From contig DDGC01000030.1 in the NCBI GenBank assembly GCA_002337455.1, positions 68,801-132,800 on the forward strand: a stretch of DNA of 64,000 nucleotides, in the 5' to 3' direction. The translations under genes and the position numbers were made by a program. Each line of letters starts with the position of its first letter. Positions within the stretch are counted from its first letter, which is position 1. The notes beneath the pieces were generated by a model. The model did no database searches, was not told the origin of the DNA, and saw nothing but the letters and a program-made list of their open reading frames with translations. The DNA is from Rhizobiales bacterium UBA1912. GTDB taxonomy: Bacteria; Pseudomonadota; Alphaproteobacteria; Rhizobiales; Devosiaceae. Positions 1-7,992 of this stretch are shown in pieces.

Positions 1-1
1 G

Positions 2-472
2 TCCGGTATCGCGCTGGGCATTCTGACCGCAGATTGTGTGCCCATCCTACTCGCAGATCCCAAGGCGGGGATAATCGGCGCGGCCCATGCCGGCTGGAAG
101 GGCGCCGTCGGCGGCATACTGGCCAATACCTTGGCCGCCATGGAAAATCTGGGCGCCTCCCGCGCCGACATCATCGCCGCCGTCGGCCCCGCCATCTCGG
201 CTGAAAATTACGAGATCGGCGATGAGATGGCCCAAGAGATTCGCGCCCAATTCCCCGACGCTGCCGATTTCATCGTCACAAAGGGCTGGCCAAAGCCCCA
301 TTTCGACGTGCCCGGCCTCGTGCTGGCGCAGGCAAAAGCCTTGGGGCTCGGCACAATCGAGTCGGTCGGGAGTTGCACCTACGCCCACCCCGATCTCTAC
401 TTCTCCCACCGTCACGCAACGCACAACAACACCCGGGCCGGTCGCCAGATCGCGCTCATTGCCAGGGGCTAA
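2..472 (+). CDS. pgeF: Peptidoglycan editing factor PgeF / YfiH-LACC1 family, C-terminal part
   Basis: The reading frame is already open at the left edge, so only the last 156 codons are present and the N-terminus lies outside. Visible family motifs are TADCVPILLAD near the edge, AAHAGWKGA, and a late GSCTYAHPDLYFSHR; their Cys and His residues form the metal site of the YfiH/LACC1 (DUF152) fold. Members are annotated as multicopper oxidase-like, as purine nucleoside phosphorylase/adenosine deaminase, or as peptidoglycan editing factor that prevents L-Ser incorporation at the L-Ala position. Which activity applies here cannot be told from sequence. It lies 150 bp upstream of prs on the same strand. 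The family call is secure; the physiological role is inferred. Confidence 0.9.
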   Translation, partial: SGIALGILTADCVPILLADPKAGIIGAAHAGWKGAVGGILANTLAAMENLGASRADIIAAVGPAISAENYEIGDEMAQEIRAQFPDAADFIVTKGWPKPHFDVPGLVLAQAKALGLGTIESVGSCTYAHPDLYFSHRHATHNNTRAGRQIALIARG

Positions 473-530
473 TGGCCTGTGCAGAAGGGCAACACCGTTA
501 ACCGCCCTTCACCTTCATTCAAAAGTCATA

Positions 531-559
531 TTGAGTTTACCCGTTCCGGGGTCTAAACG
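531..559 (+). promoter_or_regulatory. Possible sigma-70-type promoter for prs
   Basis: TTGAGT at 531-536 and TAAACG at 554-559 are separated by 17 bp and sit about 65 bp upstream of the prs start. The -10 match is poor, so this is only a candidate. Confidence 0.25.
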
Positions 560-622
560 TCCGCCCAACAAGCTCGGGGCATTGGCGGCCTCTGGCGATC
601 AGGGCACACATAGAGGCTGACC

Positions 623-1555
623 ATGAAGCTGGTGACGGGCAACTCAAACCTCACCGTGGCCAAGGCCGTTTCCAACTACCTCGAAATTCCGCTGACCGAT
701 GCGTCGGTCAAGAAATTCGCCGACAAGGAAATTTTCGTGGAAATCCACGAAAACGTGCGCGGCGAGGATGTGTTCATCCTCCAGTCCACGTCCTTCCCGG
801 CCAATGACAACCTCATGGAATTGCTGATCCTGATCGACGCCATGCGCCGGTCCTCTGCCCGCCGCATCACCGCGGTGCTGCCCTATTACGGCTACGCGCG
901 CCAGGATCGCAAATCGGCCCCGCGCACGCCGATCTCGGCCAAACTCGTGGCCAACCTCATCACCCATGCCGGTGCAAACCGCATTCTGACCCTGGATCTG
1001 CACGCACCGCAAATCCAGGGTTTTTTCGATATCCCGACCGATAACCTCTATGCCGCCCCGGTGCTCACCCGCGACATCGCCGAGAACTACGACACCTCCA
1101 AGGTGATGATCGTTTCCCCCGACGTCGGTGGCGTGCTGCGGGCCCGCAACGTAGCCAACCGCATCGGCGCGCAACTGGCCATCGTCGACAAGCGCCGCCC
1201 GCGGGCCGGCGTGTCCGAAGTGATGAACATCATCGGCGACGTCGAAGGCCAGTCCTGCATCCTGATCGACGATATCGTCGATTCCGGTGGCACGCTGGTC
1301 AATGCGGCCGAAGCGCTGCTCAATGCGGGTGCCAAGGAAGTCTCGGCCTATATCACTCATGGCGTGCTCTCGGGCGACGCCCCGGCCCGCATCGCGCAAT
1401 CGCGGCTCAAGGAACTGGTGACCACCGATTCCATCGAGATGACCGAGGCCGTGGCCAAGGTCGACAAGATCCGCCATATCTCGATCGCCACGCTGATCGG
1501 GGAAGCCATTGCGCGCACCGCATCCGAGCAGTCGGTTTCGAGCCTTTTCGACTGA
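623..1555 (+). CDS. prs: Ribose-phosphate pyrophosphokinase (PRPP synthetase)
   Basis: It makes 5-phosphoribosyl-1-pyrophosphate from ribose 5-phosphate and ATP, the precursor of purines, pyrimidines, His, Trp and NAD; cytosolic. The 310-residue length is typical. The N-terminal half carries the conserved FADKEIFVEI and YYGYARQDRK blocks. The PRPP-binding motif CILIDDIVDSGGT lies near residues 210-225, and the pyrophosphate-loop region VDKRRPRAG precedes it. GAGG lies eight bases upstream of the ATG, supporting this start. The following rplY, pth and ychF genes on the same strand are an arrangement common in alphaproteobacteria. PRPP made here is also the co-substrate of apt at 10985-11518. 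Confidence 0.97.
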   Translation: MKLVTGNSNLTVAKAVSNYLEIPLTDASVKKFADKEIFVEIHENVRGEDVFILQSTSFPANDNLMELLILIDAMRRSSARRITAVLPYYGYARQDRKSAPRTPISAKLVANLITHAGANRILTLDLHAPQIQGFFDIPTDNLYAAPVLTRDIAENYDTSKVMIVSPDVGGVLRARNVANRIGAQLAIVDKRRPRAGVSEVMNIIGDVEGQSCILIDDIVDSGGTLVNAAEALLNAGAKEVSAYITHGVLSGDAPARIAQSRLKELVTTDSIEMTEAVAKVDKIRHISIATLIGEAIARTASEQSVSSLFD

Positions 1556-1679
1556 TTGCTGCAAGCGGACAAGGTTAACAACAGCTTAACACCGATGCCC
1601 GGAATCGTCCCGGCTGCCGCATGATCGACGAATCTCTCACGCTGCCATTGTCGAAATGGACGCGAGGGAGTTTTGACCG

Positions 1680-2075
1680 ATGGCAACGACTCAGCCACAA
1701 GCGCTGCCTGTACGCGGAACTTTGCACTGGCTGCGGCATTTTCCTTTTTTACGGAAGATCCGGTGGGGCGAGCCAGCCATAACCGCGTACGCTGCGTATG
1801 TGGAAGTATCAGTGACCAAGACCCCTCCCCGCCACCCTCTGGTGGCACCGCGCTCAAGCGCCGAGACTGAGCTATTGGCTCTTCTCGATGAAATTCCCAG
1901 TTGGCCCGATGCGATGCTCGTGCATATGCACAAACGCTTCGGCACCAGCCGTCTGTTCCGTGTCCATCACGATCCTGACGGACCGTTGACTGAACGCGCC
2001 CTGACCCTGCGCGCCGCCGCGCTGGACGAAATGGGCCGCCGCGGGCTCGAAGCACTGGCCGAAGACGAAAACTAG
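1680..2075 (+). CDS. Hypothetical protein
   Basis: An open frame of 131 codons lies between prs and rplY. I recognise no family. The C-terminal part (from about residue 60) is rich in Leu, Glu and Arg and looks helical, with segments such as ETELLALLDEIPSWPDAM and LDEMGRRGLEALAEDEN. The N-terminal 44 residues look less protein-like, so an internal GTG at 1812, preceded by GGAAG, may be the real start and would give an 87-residue protein. No signal peptide or membrane segment is evident. Function unknown. Moderate confidence that it is expressed, based on codon use and position. Confidence 0.5.
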   Translation: MATTQPQALPVRGTLHWLRHFPFLRKIRWGEPAITAYAAYVEVSVTKTPPRHPLVAPRSSAETELLALLDEIPSWPDAMLVHMHKRFGTSRLFRVHHDPDGPLTERALTLRAAALDEMGRRGLEALAEDEN

Positions 2076-2202
2076 AATCAACGGCCTCTTGCCCATTTTT
2101 CCCCCCTCCTATATAGACCCGCTCCATGAAGCGTTCGTCACCCCTGGAGGACGGGCGCGCGTTTCTTTTTGTGAGAAGCGCACCCAACAATGGATGATTT
2201 CC

Positions 2203-2835
2203 ATGAGCGTCGAGCTGAAGGCTTCGGTGCGGGACCGGGTGGGCAAGGGGGCCGCTCGTGAACTGCGCCGTCAAGGTCTGGTTCCTGCCGTAATTTACGG
2301 CGATAAGAAAGCCCCTCTTTCTATCGCGATTTCCTACAAGGACACGTTCCGCAAGATTCATGACGGCGGGTTCCTTTCGCACGTCATCGAGATCGACGTG
2401 GACGGCTCCAAGCACCGCGTGATCCCCAAGGATTACCAGCTTGAACCCGTGCGCGACTTCCTCGTGCATGTGGACTTCCTGCGCGTGGGCAAGAATTCGA
2501 CCCTCACGGTCGAAGTCCCCGTCCACTTCGAGAACGAGGAAAAGTCTCCCGGTCTCAAGAAGGGCGGCGTGCTCAACGTCGTGCGCCACACAGTGGAAGT
2601 CTCGGTTCCGGCCGATTCGATCCCCGAATATCTCGTGGTCGATCTGTCCAAGGCCGAAGTCGGCGATTCGCTGCACATCTCGGCTGTGGACCTGCCCAAG
2701 GGCGTTGTCCCGACCATCACCGATCGCGACTTCACCATCGCCACCATCGCTGCTCCGTCCGCCCTGCGCTCCTCTGAAGGCGCAGAAGACACCGCTGCCG
2801 ATGAAGGCGACGAAGACGAAAAAGACGAAGAATAA
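2203..2835 (+). CDS. rplY: 50S ribosomal protein L25/general stress protein Ctc
   Basis: Binds 5S rRNA in the central protuberance of the large ribosomal subunit. The product has about 210 residues, the long CTC form: an N-terminal L25 domain (start MSVELKASVRDRVGKGAAR, then LVPAVIYGDKK) and a C-terminal beta domain (roughly residues 95-185) with the conserved DLSKAEVGDSLHISAVDLP. It ends in a strongly acidic tail rich in Glu and Asp. The frame is open further upstream to 2089, but the homologous region begins at 2203; ATG 2194 is an equally possible start three codons earlier. It is followed after 111 bp by pth, a conserved neighbour. Confidence 0.93.
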   Translation: MSVELKASVRDRVGKGAARELRRQGLVPAVIYGDKKAPLSIAISYKDTFRKIHDGGFLSHVIEIDVDGSKHRVIPKDYQLEPVRDFLVHVDFLRVGKNSTLTVEVPVHFENEEKSPGLKKGGVLNVVRHTVEVSVPADSIPEYLVVDLSKAEVGDSLHISAVDLPKGVVPTITDRDFTIATIAAPSALRSSEGAEDTAADEGDEDEKDEE

Positions 2836-2860
2836 TATCTTCGGGCCGGCGGCTCGGAGC

Positions 2861-2900
2861 GCTTCCAGGAAAAGTGGTATCCACTTTCCGGTTCGGAAGC
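2861..2900. repeat. Dispersed palindromic repeat, copy in rplY-pth gap
   Basis: Outer arms GCTTCC/GGAAGC enclose an inner hairpin made from GGAAAAGTGG and CCACTTTCC, followed by CGGTTCGGAAGCG. The same order, an inverted AAGTGG/CCACTT core followed by CGGTTyGGAAGCGcGAC, is seen at 34781-34880 and (reversed) at 39121-39214, with a degenerate copy at 41915-41960. Confidence 0.6.
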
Positions 2901-2946
2901 GTGACCAGCAAAGTGCCGCCGGCCTTTCTATCTCCGGAGAGATGCG

Positions 2947-3663
2947 ATGCACCTTATTGTAGGGCTCGGCAATCCCGGCGCCGAATACGCCGCCCACCGG
3001 CACAATATCGGCTTTCTGGCCGTCGACGAGATCGCCCGCCAACACAGTTTCCCGCCCTTTCGCCAGAAATTTTCCGCCCTCGTTTCCGAAGGCGTGATCG
3101 ATGGCGAAAAGATCATGCTGATGAAGCCCCAGACCTTCATGAACCGCTCGGGCGATTCCGTCGCCCAGGCCGTCCAGTTCTATAAGCTCTCTCCCGCCGA
3201 CATCTCGGTCATTCACGATGAACTCGACCTCGCGCCCGGCAAGGTCCGCGTGAAGACAGGCGGCGGCAATGGCGGCCACAACGGCTTGCGCTCCATCGAA
3301 AGCCATCTGGGCAAGGATTTCATCCGCATCCGTCTGGGCATCGGCCATCCAGGTCATAAGGATCGCGTGCATTCCCATGTGCTCTCCAACTTCCACAAGG
3401 CCGAAAACGAGTGGCTCGAGCCTCTGCTCGATGCGCTGGCCAAAAACGCCGCTCTGATTGCCAAGGGCGACGCGGCGGGGCTGATGAACAAGCTAGCCCT
3501 CGCGATGCCTTCAGCGCCCAAGGCGGAAACCGCCAGCGCAAAGCCTGCGCCAAAGGCGCAAAGCCACATCCGGCAGGCCCGCGACTCGGCTCCCAAGACC
3601 AGGCTCCCCGAATCCGGTCCCATGGCCGACATGCTCAAAAAGCTGTTCGGGAAGAAGGACTGA
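2947..3663 (+). CDS. pth: Peptidyl-tRNA hydrolase
   Basis: Cleaves the ester bond of peptidyl-tRNAs released prematurely from ribosomes, recycling tRNA. The start is set by GGAGA six bases upstream. The N-terminus IVGLGNPGAEYAAHRHNIGF contains the conserved Asn and the catalytic His (the His of HNIGF); the Asp of HDELDLAPGKVRVK and the GGGNGGHNGLRSI substrate-binding loop follow. The catalytic domain ends near residue 185. The remaining ~50 residues are an Ala/Pro/Lys-rich extension ending MADMLKKLFGKKD, absent from E. coli Pth but common in alphaproteobacterial forms. It is predicted disordered and basic, so could help bind RNA (inference). Confidence 0.96.
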   Translation: MHLIVGLGNPGAEYAAHRHNIGFLAVDEIARQHSFPPFRQKFSALVSEGVIDGEKIMLMKPQTFMNRSGDSVAQAVQFYKLSPADISVIHDELDLAPGKVRVKTGGGNGGHNGLRSIESHLGKDFIRIRLGIGHPGHKDRVHSHVLSNFHKAENEWLEPLLDALAKNAALIAKGDAAGLMNKLALAMPSAPKAETASAKPAPKAQSHIRQARDSAPKTRLPESGPMADMLKKLFGKKD

Positions 3664-3699
3664 GGGTACTCGCTTGCGGAGGTAATCCGACTACCGCTC

Positions 3700-4089
3700 A
3701 AGGCCCCCCCTCACCCCAGCCCTCTCCCCAGAGGGGCGAGGGAGCCCCGCGGCGGCTCCCGGGTGCTGGAGTTTATCTCCGCGCTTCGGCGAGCTTAACC
3801 CTCGCCCCTCCGGGGAGAGGGTGGCCGGCGGGCCGGTGAGGGGGCCTTTTCTGAACATGCGAAAACCTCCGACGGCGAGATCGCCTCGGCTTGTGGTGGG
3901 ATAGACGGCATGGGGCGATGAACGCTCCGCACTGAAGTTTGTTTTATATGAAGCGATCATCGCCCCACGCATCCGGGGTTTTAGGCTTATGGCGGCATCT
4001 CGGGCTGGGGTTTGTCGGGATGACACCGTTGCCGGTGACATCCGCGGTGCCCCTCTCCCTTTCGGAAGTACGACGTGGAACGCCTGGCT
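3700..4089. repeat. Composite dispersed repeat, copy 1
   Basis: Two modules. 3700-3848 is an inverted-repeat block of CCTCTCCCC/GGGGAGAGG type, bounded by AGGCCCCCCCTCACC on the left and GGTGAGGGGGCCT on the right. 3836-4089 is a 254-bp unit that recurs at 63747-64000. Inside it, TGGGGCGATGA (3911-3921) pairs perfectly with TCATCGCCCCA (3957-3967) across a 35-base loop, and GGATGACACCG/CGGTGACATCC (around 4018-4043) forms a second stem with one A-A mismatch. From about 3946 to the end it differs from the other copy at about three positions. Short ORFs across it look like by-products. Together with the 4269-4410 repeat, it fills most of the 930-bp gap between pth and ychF; no gene is supported there. 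Confidence 0.85.
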
Positions 4090-4268
4090 CCTCGTCCGGC
4101 CTCTGTCCGCTTTGGGCCTTCCCTGCAGCGACCCGCAAAGAACCCGAACCAAACCCGCTCAAACGTTCGTTGCGCTTGCGTCCATGTGCGCGGGTTCGTG
4201 GGAGGGAGTATGCTTGCGGCAGGGAGAGCGGGGATAAGTTTTATCCGCCGCGTCTCAACCCCCTCCAT

Positions 4269-4410
4269 CGTCATCCTCGGGCCCGACCCGGGGATCCGCT
4301 GCATCGGGGGAGCCGGTGAAGGGGTTGAGGATCGCTGAGGTGCGACGAGCATCACTTCTGCTGTCCCCGCGGTCGCGTTGCGGATCCCCGGGTCACGCCC
4401 GAGGATGACG
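4269..4410. repeat. Long inverted repeat, 31-bp arms
   Basis: The arm at 4269-4299 (starting CGTCATCCTCGGGCCCGACC) is matched by its reverse complement at 4380-4410 at 29 of 31 positions, with 80 bp between. Sequences containing GTCATCCTCGGGC...GACCC are known as high-copy intergenic repeats in Hyphomicrobiales genomes. The element is 187 bp upstream of ychF. It could fold as a large hairpin in RNA or single-stranded DNA. Confidence 0.8.
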
Positions 4411-4596
4411 AGGGGTGGGGGCGAGGGGCAGACCGCTGGCGGCTGTGGGTTCGGGGTTAATGGGAAGGCTGAGACGCGAGGAGGCGAAGACGGAACCGCG
4501 ACACCCATTGCAAAACCTTGACTTCTCCCCGCGCCTGCACGAGTTAAGGCCCAACGCTTTCTGCGCCCGTCCGGGCGCCATCTCCGAGGTAATCCC

Positions 4597-5694
4597 ATGG
4601 GTTTCAAATGCGGCATCGTCGGTCTGCCCAATGTCGGCAAATCGACGCTTTTCAACGCCCTCACCCAGACTGCGGCCGCCCAGGCGGCAAACTTTCCGTT
4701 TTGCACAATCGAGCCCAATGTCGGCGAAGTGTCCGTTCCCGATGAACGGCTCGACAAGCTGGCCGAAATCGGCAAGTCCAAGGAAGTGATCCCCACGCGC
4801 CTCTCGTTCGTGGACATCGCCGGCCTGGTCAAGGGCGCCTCCAAGGGGGAAGGCCTGGGCAACCAGTTCCTCGCCAACATTCGCGAATGCGACGCCATCG
4901 CCTATGTGCTGCGCTGCTTTGAGAACGACGACATCATCCACGTTGCAGGCAAGGTCGACCCCATCGCCGACGCAGAAGTCGTCGAAACCGAATTGATGTT
5001 GGCCGACCTCGAAAGCCTCGAAAAGCGCGTTGGCGGGCTGGAAAAGAAAATCCGCGCCAACGACAAGGACGCAAAGCTGACCCTCGAGTTGGTCAATCGC
5101 GCCAAGGCGCTGCTCGAAGAGGGCAAGCCCGCCCGCCACACCGAGCGGGCCGCCGACGAGGAAAAGGCATTCAAAGAACTCCAGCTCCTCACCGCCAAGC
5201 CGGTGCTCTATGTCTGCAACGTCGACGAATCCGCCGCCGCGACCGGCAACGAGCACACAAAAAAGGTCGAGGATTACGCCAAGGGGCACGAGGCTCGCAC
5301 GGTGGTCATCTGCGCCGAGATCGAGGCCGAACTGGCCGGGCTGGACGCGGCCGATCGCTCCGATTACCTGTCTTCGCTCGGACTGGAAGAGCCGGGCCTC
5401 AACAAGCTGATCCGCGAGGGCTACAAGCTCTTGCACCTGCAGACCTATTTTACCGTAGGGCCTAAGGAAGCGCGCGCCTGGACCATTCCGGTGGGCACCA
5501 AAGCCCCGCAGGCTGCCGGGGTCATCCACACCGATTTCGAGCGCGGCTTCATCCGCGCCCAGACCATCGCCTACGATGATTTCGTATCGTTCGGTGGCGA
5601 AGTGGCCGCCAAGGAAGCCGGCAAGGCGCGCGACGAGGGCAAGGAATACGTCGTCAAGGACGGCGACGTGATGCTCTTCAAGTTCAACACCTGA
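4597..5694 (+). CDS. ychF: Redox-regulated ATPase YchF (OLA1 family)
   Basis: An Obg-related P-loop ATPase associated with ribosomes and the oxidative stress response. The 365 residues match the family length. The P-loop GLPNVGKSTLFN is at residues 8-19, and switch II is DIAGLVKGAS. The usual GTPase NKxD box is replaced by NVDE, the change that gives YchF its preference for ATP. A coiled-coil helical domain occupies roughly residues 130-200. The C-terminal TGS domain (about 280-365) begins LQTYFTVGPKEARAW. GAGG lies upstream of ATG 4597, confirming the start. It is separated from pth by the repeat-rich gap, so probably has its own promoter. Confidence 0.97.
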   Translation: MGFKCGIVGLPNVGKSTLFNALTQTAAAQAANFPFCTIEPNVGEVSVPDERLDKLAEIGKSKEVIPTRLSFVDIAGLVKGASKGEGLGNQFLANIRECDAIAYVLRCFENDDIIHVAGKVDPIADAEVVETELMLADLESLEKRVGGLEKKIRANDKDAKLTLELVNRAKALLEEGKPARHTERAADEEKAFKELQLLTAKPVLYVCNVDESAAATGNEHTKKVEDYAKGHEARTVVICAEIEAELAGLDAADRSDYLSSLGLEEPGLNKLIREGYKLLHLQTYFTVGPKEARAWTIPVGTKAPQAAGVIHTDFERGFIRAQTIAYDDFVSFGGEVAAKEAGKARDEGKEYVVKDGDVMLFKFNT

Positions 5695-5769
5695 ACCGAG
5701 ACGGCGGGGCTTTTCTCTCGGCCAAGCGAATCGCTTATCGTGCGCTGCCCGGTGCGGCAGGAGAGGCAA

Positions 5770-7434
5770 ATGAAATTCGACCTGGCGCTTGTCTCTCCGC
5801 CGCTCAAATCCATCATGGGCAAATATCTGCGGTCGGCACGGGCCATTCTGGCCCTGGTCATCGTGCTGACCATACTCGGCTCGCTGACCACAATTGCAGC
5901 GCCCTTTGTCTTTACGCGCCTCATCGACCAGATCGATCCCGCCAATTTCGCAGAAGGCCTGATCTGGGGCTTCATGGCTTATGCGGCGTTGATGGGCGCC
6001 GCGTTCACGATCCAGCGCATGTCGAGCTTTCTGACCTTCATGACGTCCGAAAGCCTGAACTTCGTCACGTCGACCGCCTTTTTCGAGCGCATCGCCGGCA
6101 AGGCGTCGGGCTTTTTTCTCGATCATAACCCGGTCGAAATCGAAACCGCCCAGCACCGGGGTCTCGAAGCGCTCAATATCATCGTTCAGTTCACCCTCGC
6201 TGCCCTCCTGCCCGGCGGGCTGCAGGTGATCCTGAGCCTTGTAATGCTCTCTACCGTGCTGAGCCCCGATATTGCGCTGATCGTCGTGGTCTATGGCGTG
6301 GCCTATATCGCGCTCGTGGCGCGGGCTACGCGGCAGACCCGCGCACATCTCGATGAGGCCATCGAGCATTCGCAGGCCAGCTCGCGTTTTATCGGCAACG
6401 CCATTTCCAGCATGGACACCCTGCGCCAGTTCGGCTCCGCCCGCTGGATGATCGGCCAGTTCACGACCCGCCAACACTCGGCCCATGAGGCGTGGCGGCG
6501 GTATGCCATGACCCATGTGCGCTATGCCCTGCTGTTCGGGGCGGCGCTGGCGGCTCAGTTCGCGCTGACACTGTGGCTGCTGGTGCCCCGTGTCGCCGAG
6601 GGCAGCCTGACGGTGGGCGATCTGGTGCTGTTCAACACCCTGCTGCTGCAACTCAACATGCCCTTCCAGATGATGGGGCAGGCCATCCAGCAGATGGCGC
6701 AGTCCTATTCGAAATTCCTTCCCTTCGCCCGAATGTGGCAGGCCGAAGCCCATGACGATTTCGAACGCGCCGACGGTTTTGCGCTCGGGGACGGCACGGT
6801 CACCTTTGAAGATGTGGGCTATCTTTACCCCAACGGGCGGGGCGTGCAGGGCGCCAGCTTTGTCGCGCGCCGCGGTACGATCACCTACATCACGGGCGAT
6901 ACTGGCTCGGGCAAATCGACGCTGTTCAAGCTGCTGCTAAAATCCATGAGTGCGCAATCGGGTGCCATTACCATCGATGGGGTGCCCATCGACGCGGTAT
7001 CGCGAGCCGACTGGTTCGCCCATGTCGCCGCCGTGCCCCAGGACGTGGTGTTGCTCAACGACACGCTGGCCACCAACATCGTTCTGGGCCGCCCCTACGA
7101 CGAAGCGCGCCTGCGCCGCGCCGCCGAGCGCGCTGCGGTTCTGGGGTTCATCGAAGGGCTGGAGGACGGCTTTGAGACGGTGGTGGGCGAACGCGGGCTC
7201 AAGCTTTCCGGAGGCGAACGCCAACGCATCGCGATCGCCCGCGCGCTCTATGCCGACCCGGCCATCGTGCTGCTCGACGAAGCCAGCTCGGCGCTGGATG
7301 CCGACACCGAAAAGGACATAATGGACCAGTTGCGCCTGATCTGCGATCAGGTGACGATCATCGCCATCACCCACCGGCTCAGCGTAATTGCGCCCCACGA
7401 TACTGTGGTCGCCATCGGCCCCGTTGATCAATAG
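5770..7434 (+). CDS. ABC transporter, fused permease/ATP-binding (exporter type)
   Basis: A 554-residue half-transporter: an N-terminal six-helix exporter-type membrane domain (about 1-310) and a C-terminal ATPase domain. The ATPase shows Walker A GDTGSGKST near residue 375, Q-loop VPQDVVLLNDTLATNI, signature LSGGERQRIAIARAL, Walker B AIVLLDEASSALD and H-loop ITHRLS. All catalytic motifs are intact, so it probably works as a homodimer. A strong AGGAGAGG immediately upstream favours ATG 5770 over the earlier GTG at 5740. Fusions of this architecture export lipids, peptides or drugs; the substrate cannot be predicted. It lies 75 bp after ychF. Confidence 0.88.
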   Translation: MKFDLALVSPPLKSIMGKYLRSARAILALVIVLTILGSLTTIAAPFVFTRLIDQIDPANFAEGLIWGFMAYAALMGAAFTIQRMSSFLTFMTSESLNFVTSTAFFERIAGKASGFFLDHNPVEIETAQHRGLEALNIIVQFTLAALLPGGLQVILSLVMLSTVLSPDIALIVVVYGVAYIALVARATRQTRAHLDEAIEHSQASSRFIGNAISSMDTLRQFGSARWMIGQFTTRQHSAHEAWRRYAMTHVRYALLFGAALAAQFALTLWLLVPRVAEGSLTVGDLVLFNTLLLQLNMPFQMMGQAIQQMAQSYSKFLPFARMWQAEAHDDFERADGFALGDGTVTFEDVGYLYPNGRGVQGASFVARRGTITYITGDTGSGKSTLFKLLLKSMSAQSGAITIDGVPIDAVSRADWFAHVAAVPQDVVLLNDTLATNIVLGRPYDEARLRRAAERAAVLGFIEGLEDGFETVVGERGLKLSGGERQRIAIARALYADPAIVLLDEASSALDADTEKDIMDQLRLICDQVTIIAITHRLSVIAPHDTVVAIGPVDQ

Positions 7435-7497
7435 AACTGCCCCTTGCTTCGTCGACGCCCATGGGGCACAATTGATGTTGACGTAAAGGACAATTAA

Positions 7498-7992
7498 GTG
7501 ACCAATACGATAACAAAAGATCGGCTCCATTTCGAAGATCTGACGGTCGGCGAAACCATTGCCCTGGGCCCGCGCACCGTCAGCAAGGCCGACATCATCG
7601 AATTTGCCACCGAGTTCGATCCCTTCCCCTTTCACCTCGATGAAAAGGCGGCAAAGGAAAGCCTGCTCGGCGGATTGGCCTCGAGTGGCTGGCAGACCGG
7701 GGCGCTTTCACTGCGCATGCTGGTCGATGCGTTTCTCTCGAAAGTCGCCTCGATGGGCGGGCTGGGCTTTACCGACCTCAAATGGAAGCGGCCGCTGATG
7801 AAAGGCGATACGCTATCAGGCACCGCGACGATAACGTCCCTGCGCCGCTCGGCCAGCCATGCCAATATGGGCATCATCACGATAGGCTTCGACATGCGTA
7901 ACCAGAAGAACCAGCAGGTGATGACCCTCAGCCTCACCAATCTGGTCGAAGTGCGCGACCCCTCCGCTGCCGTGTCCGAGGCCGCGCAATGA
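7498..7992 (+). CDS. MaoC-like hotdog-fold dehydratase family protein
   Basis: 164 residues, GTG start preceded by AAAGGA. It resembles single-domain MaoC/(R)-specific enoyl-CoA hydratases: FEDLTVGETIALGPRTVSKADIIEFATEFDPFPFHLDEKAA followed by GGLASSGWQTGALSLRMLVD and a strand-rich C-terminus (in several pieces here). The usual D-x-N-P-x-H catalytic box reads DPFPFH, so Asp and His are kept. The next gene is a second MaoC-type protein that overlaps it by four bases (ATGA), so the two probably form a heterodimer or a two-step unit acting on acyl-CoA substrates. Substrate unknown. Confidence 0.85.
   Translation: MTNTITKDRLHFEDLTVGETIALGPRTVSKADIIEFATEFDPFPFHLDEKAAKESLLGGLASSGWQTGALSLRMLVDAFLSKVASMGGLGFTDLKWKRPLMKGDTLSGTATITSLRRSASHANMGIITIGFDMRNQKNQQVMTLSLTNLVEVRDPSAAVSEAAQ

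Noticed and set aside
1357..3396. Long minus-strand open frame across prs, rplY and pth
   Set aside because: It is antisense to three well-supported genes and its translation has no recognisable motif; it reflects GC-rich third positions.
3939..4319. Short ORFs in the repeat region 3.9-4.3 kb
   Set aside because: The same frames occur in the second repeat copy, but they have no ribosome site and are better explained as conserved non-coding DNA.
4393..6753. Very long minus-strand frame opposite ychF and the ABC exporter
   Set aside because: Antisense to two intact genes with full motif sets; low-information His/Gly-rich translation.
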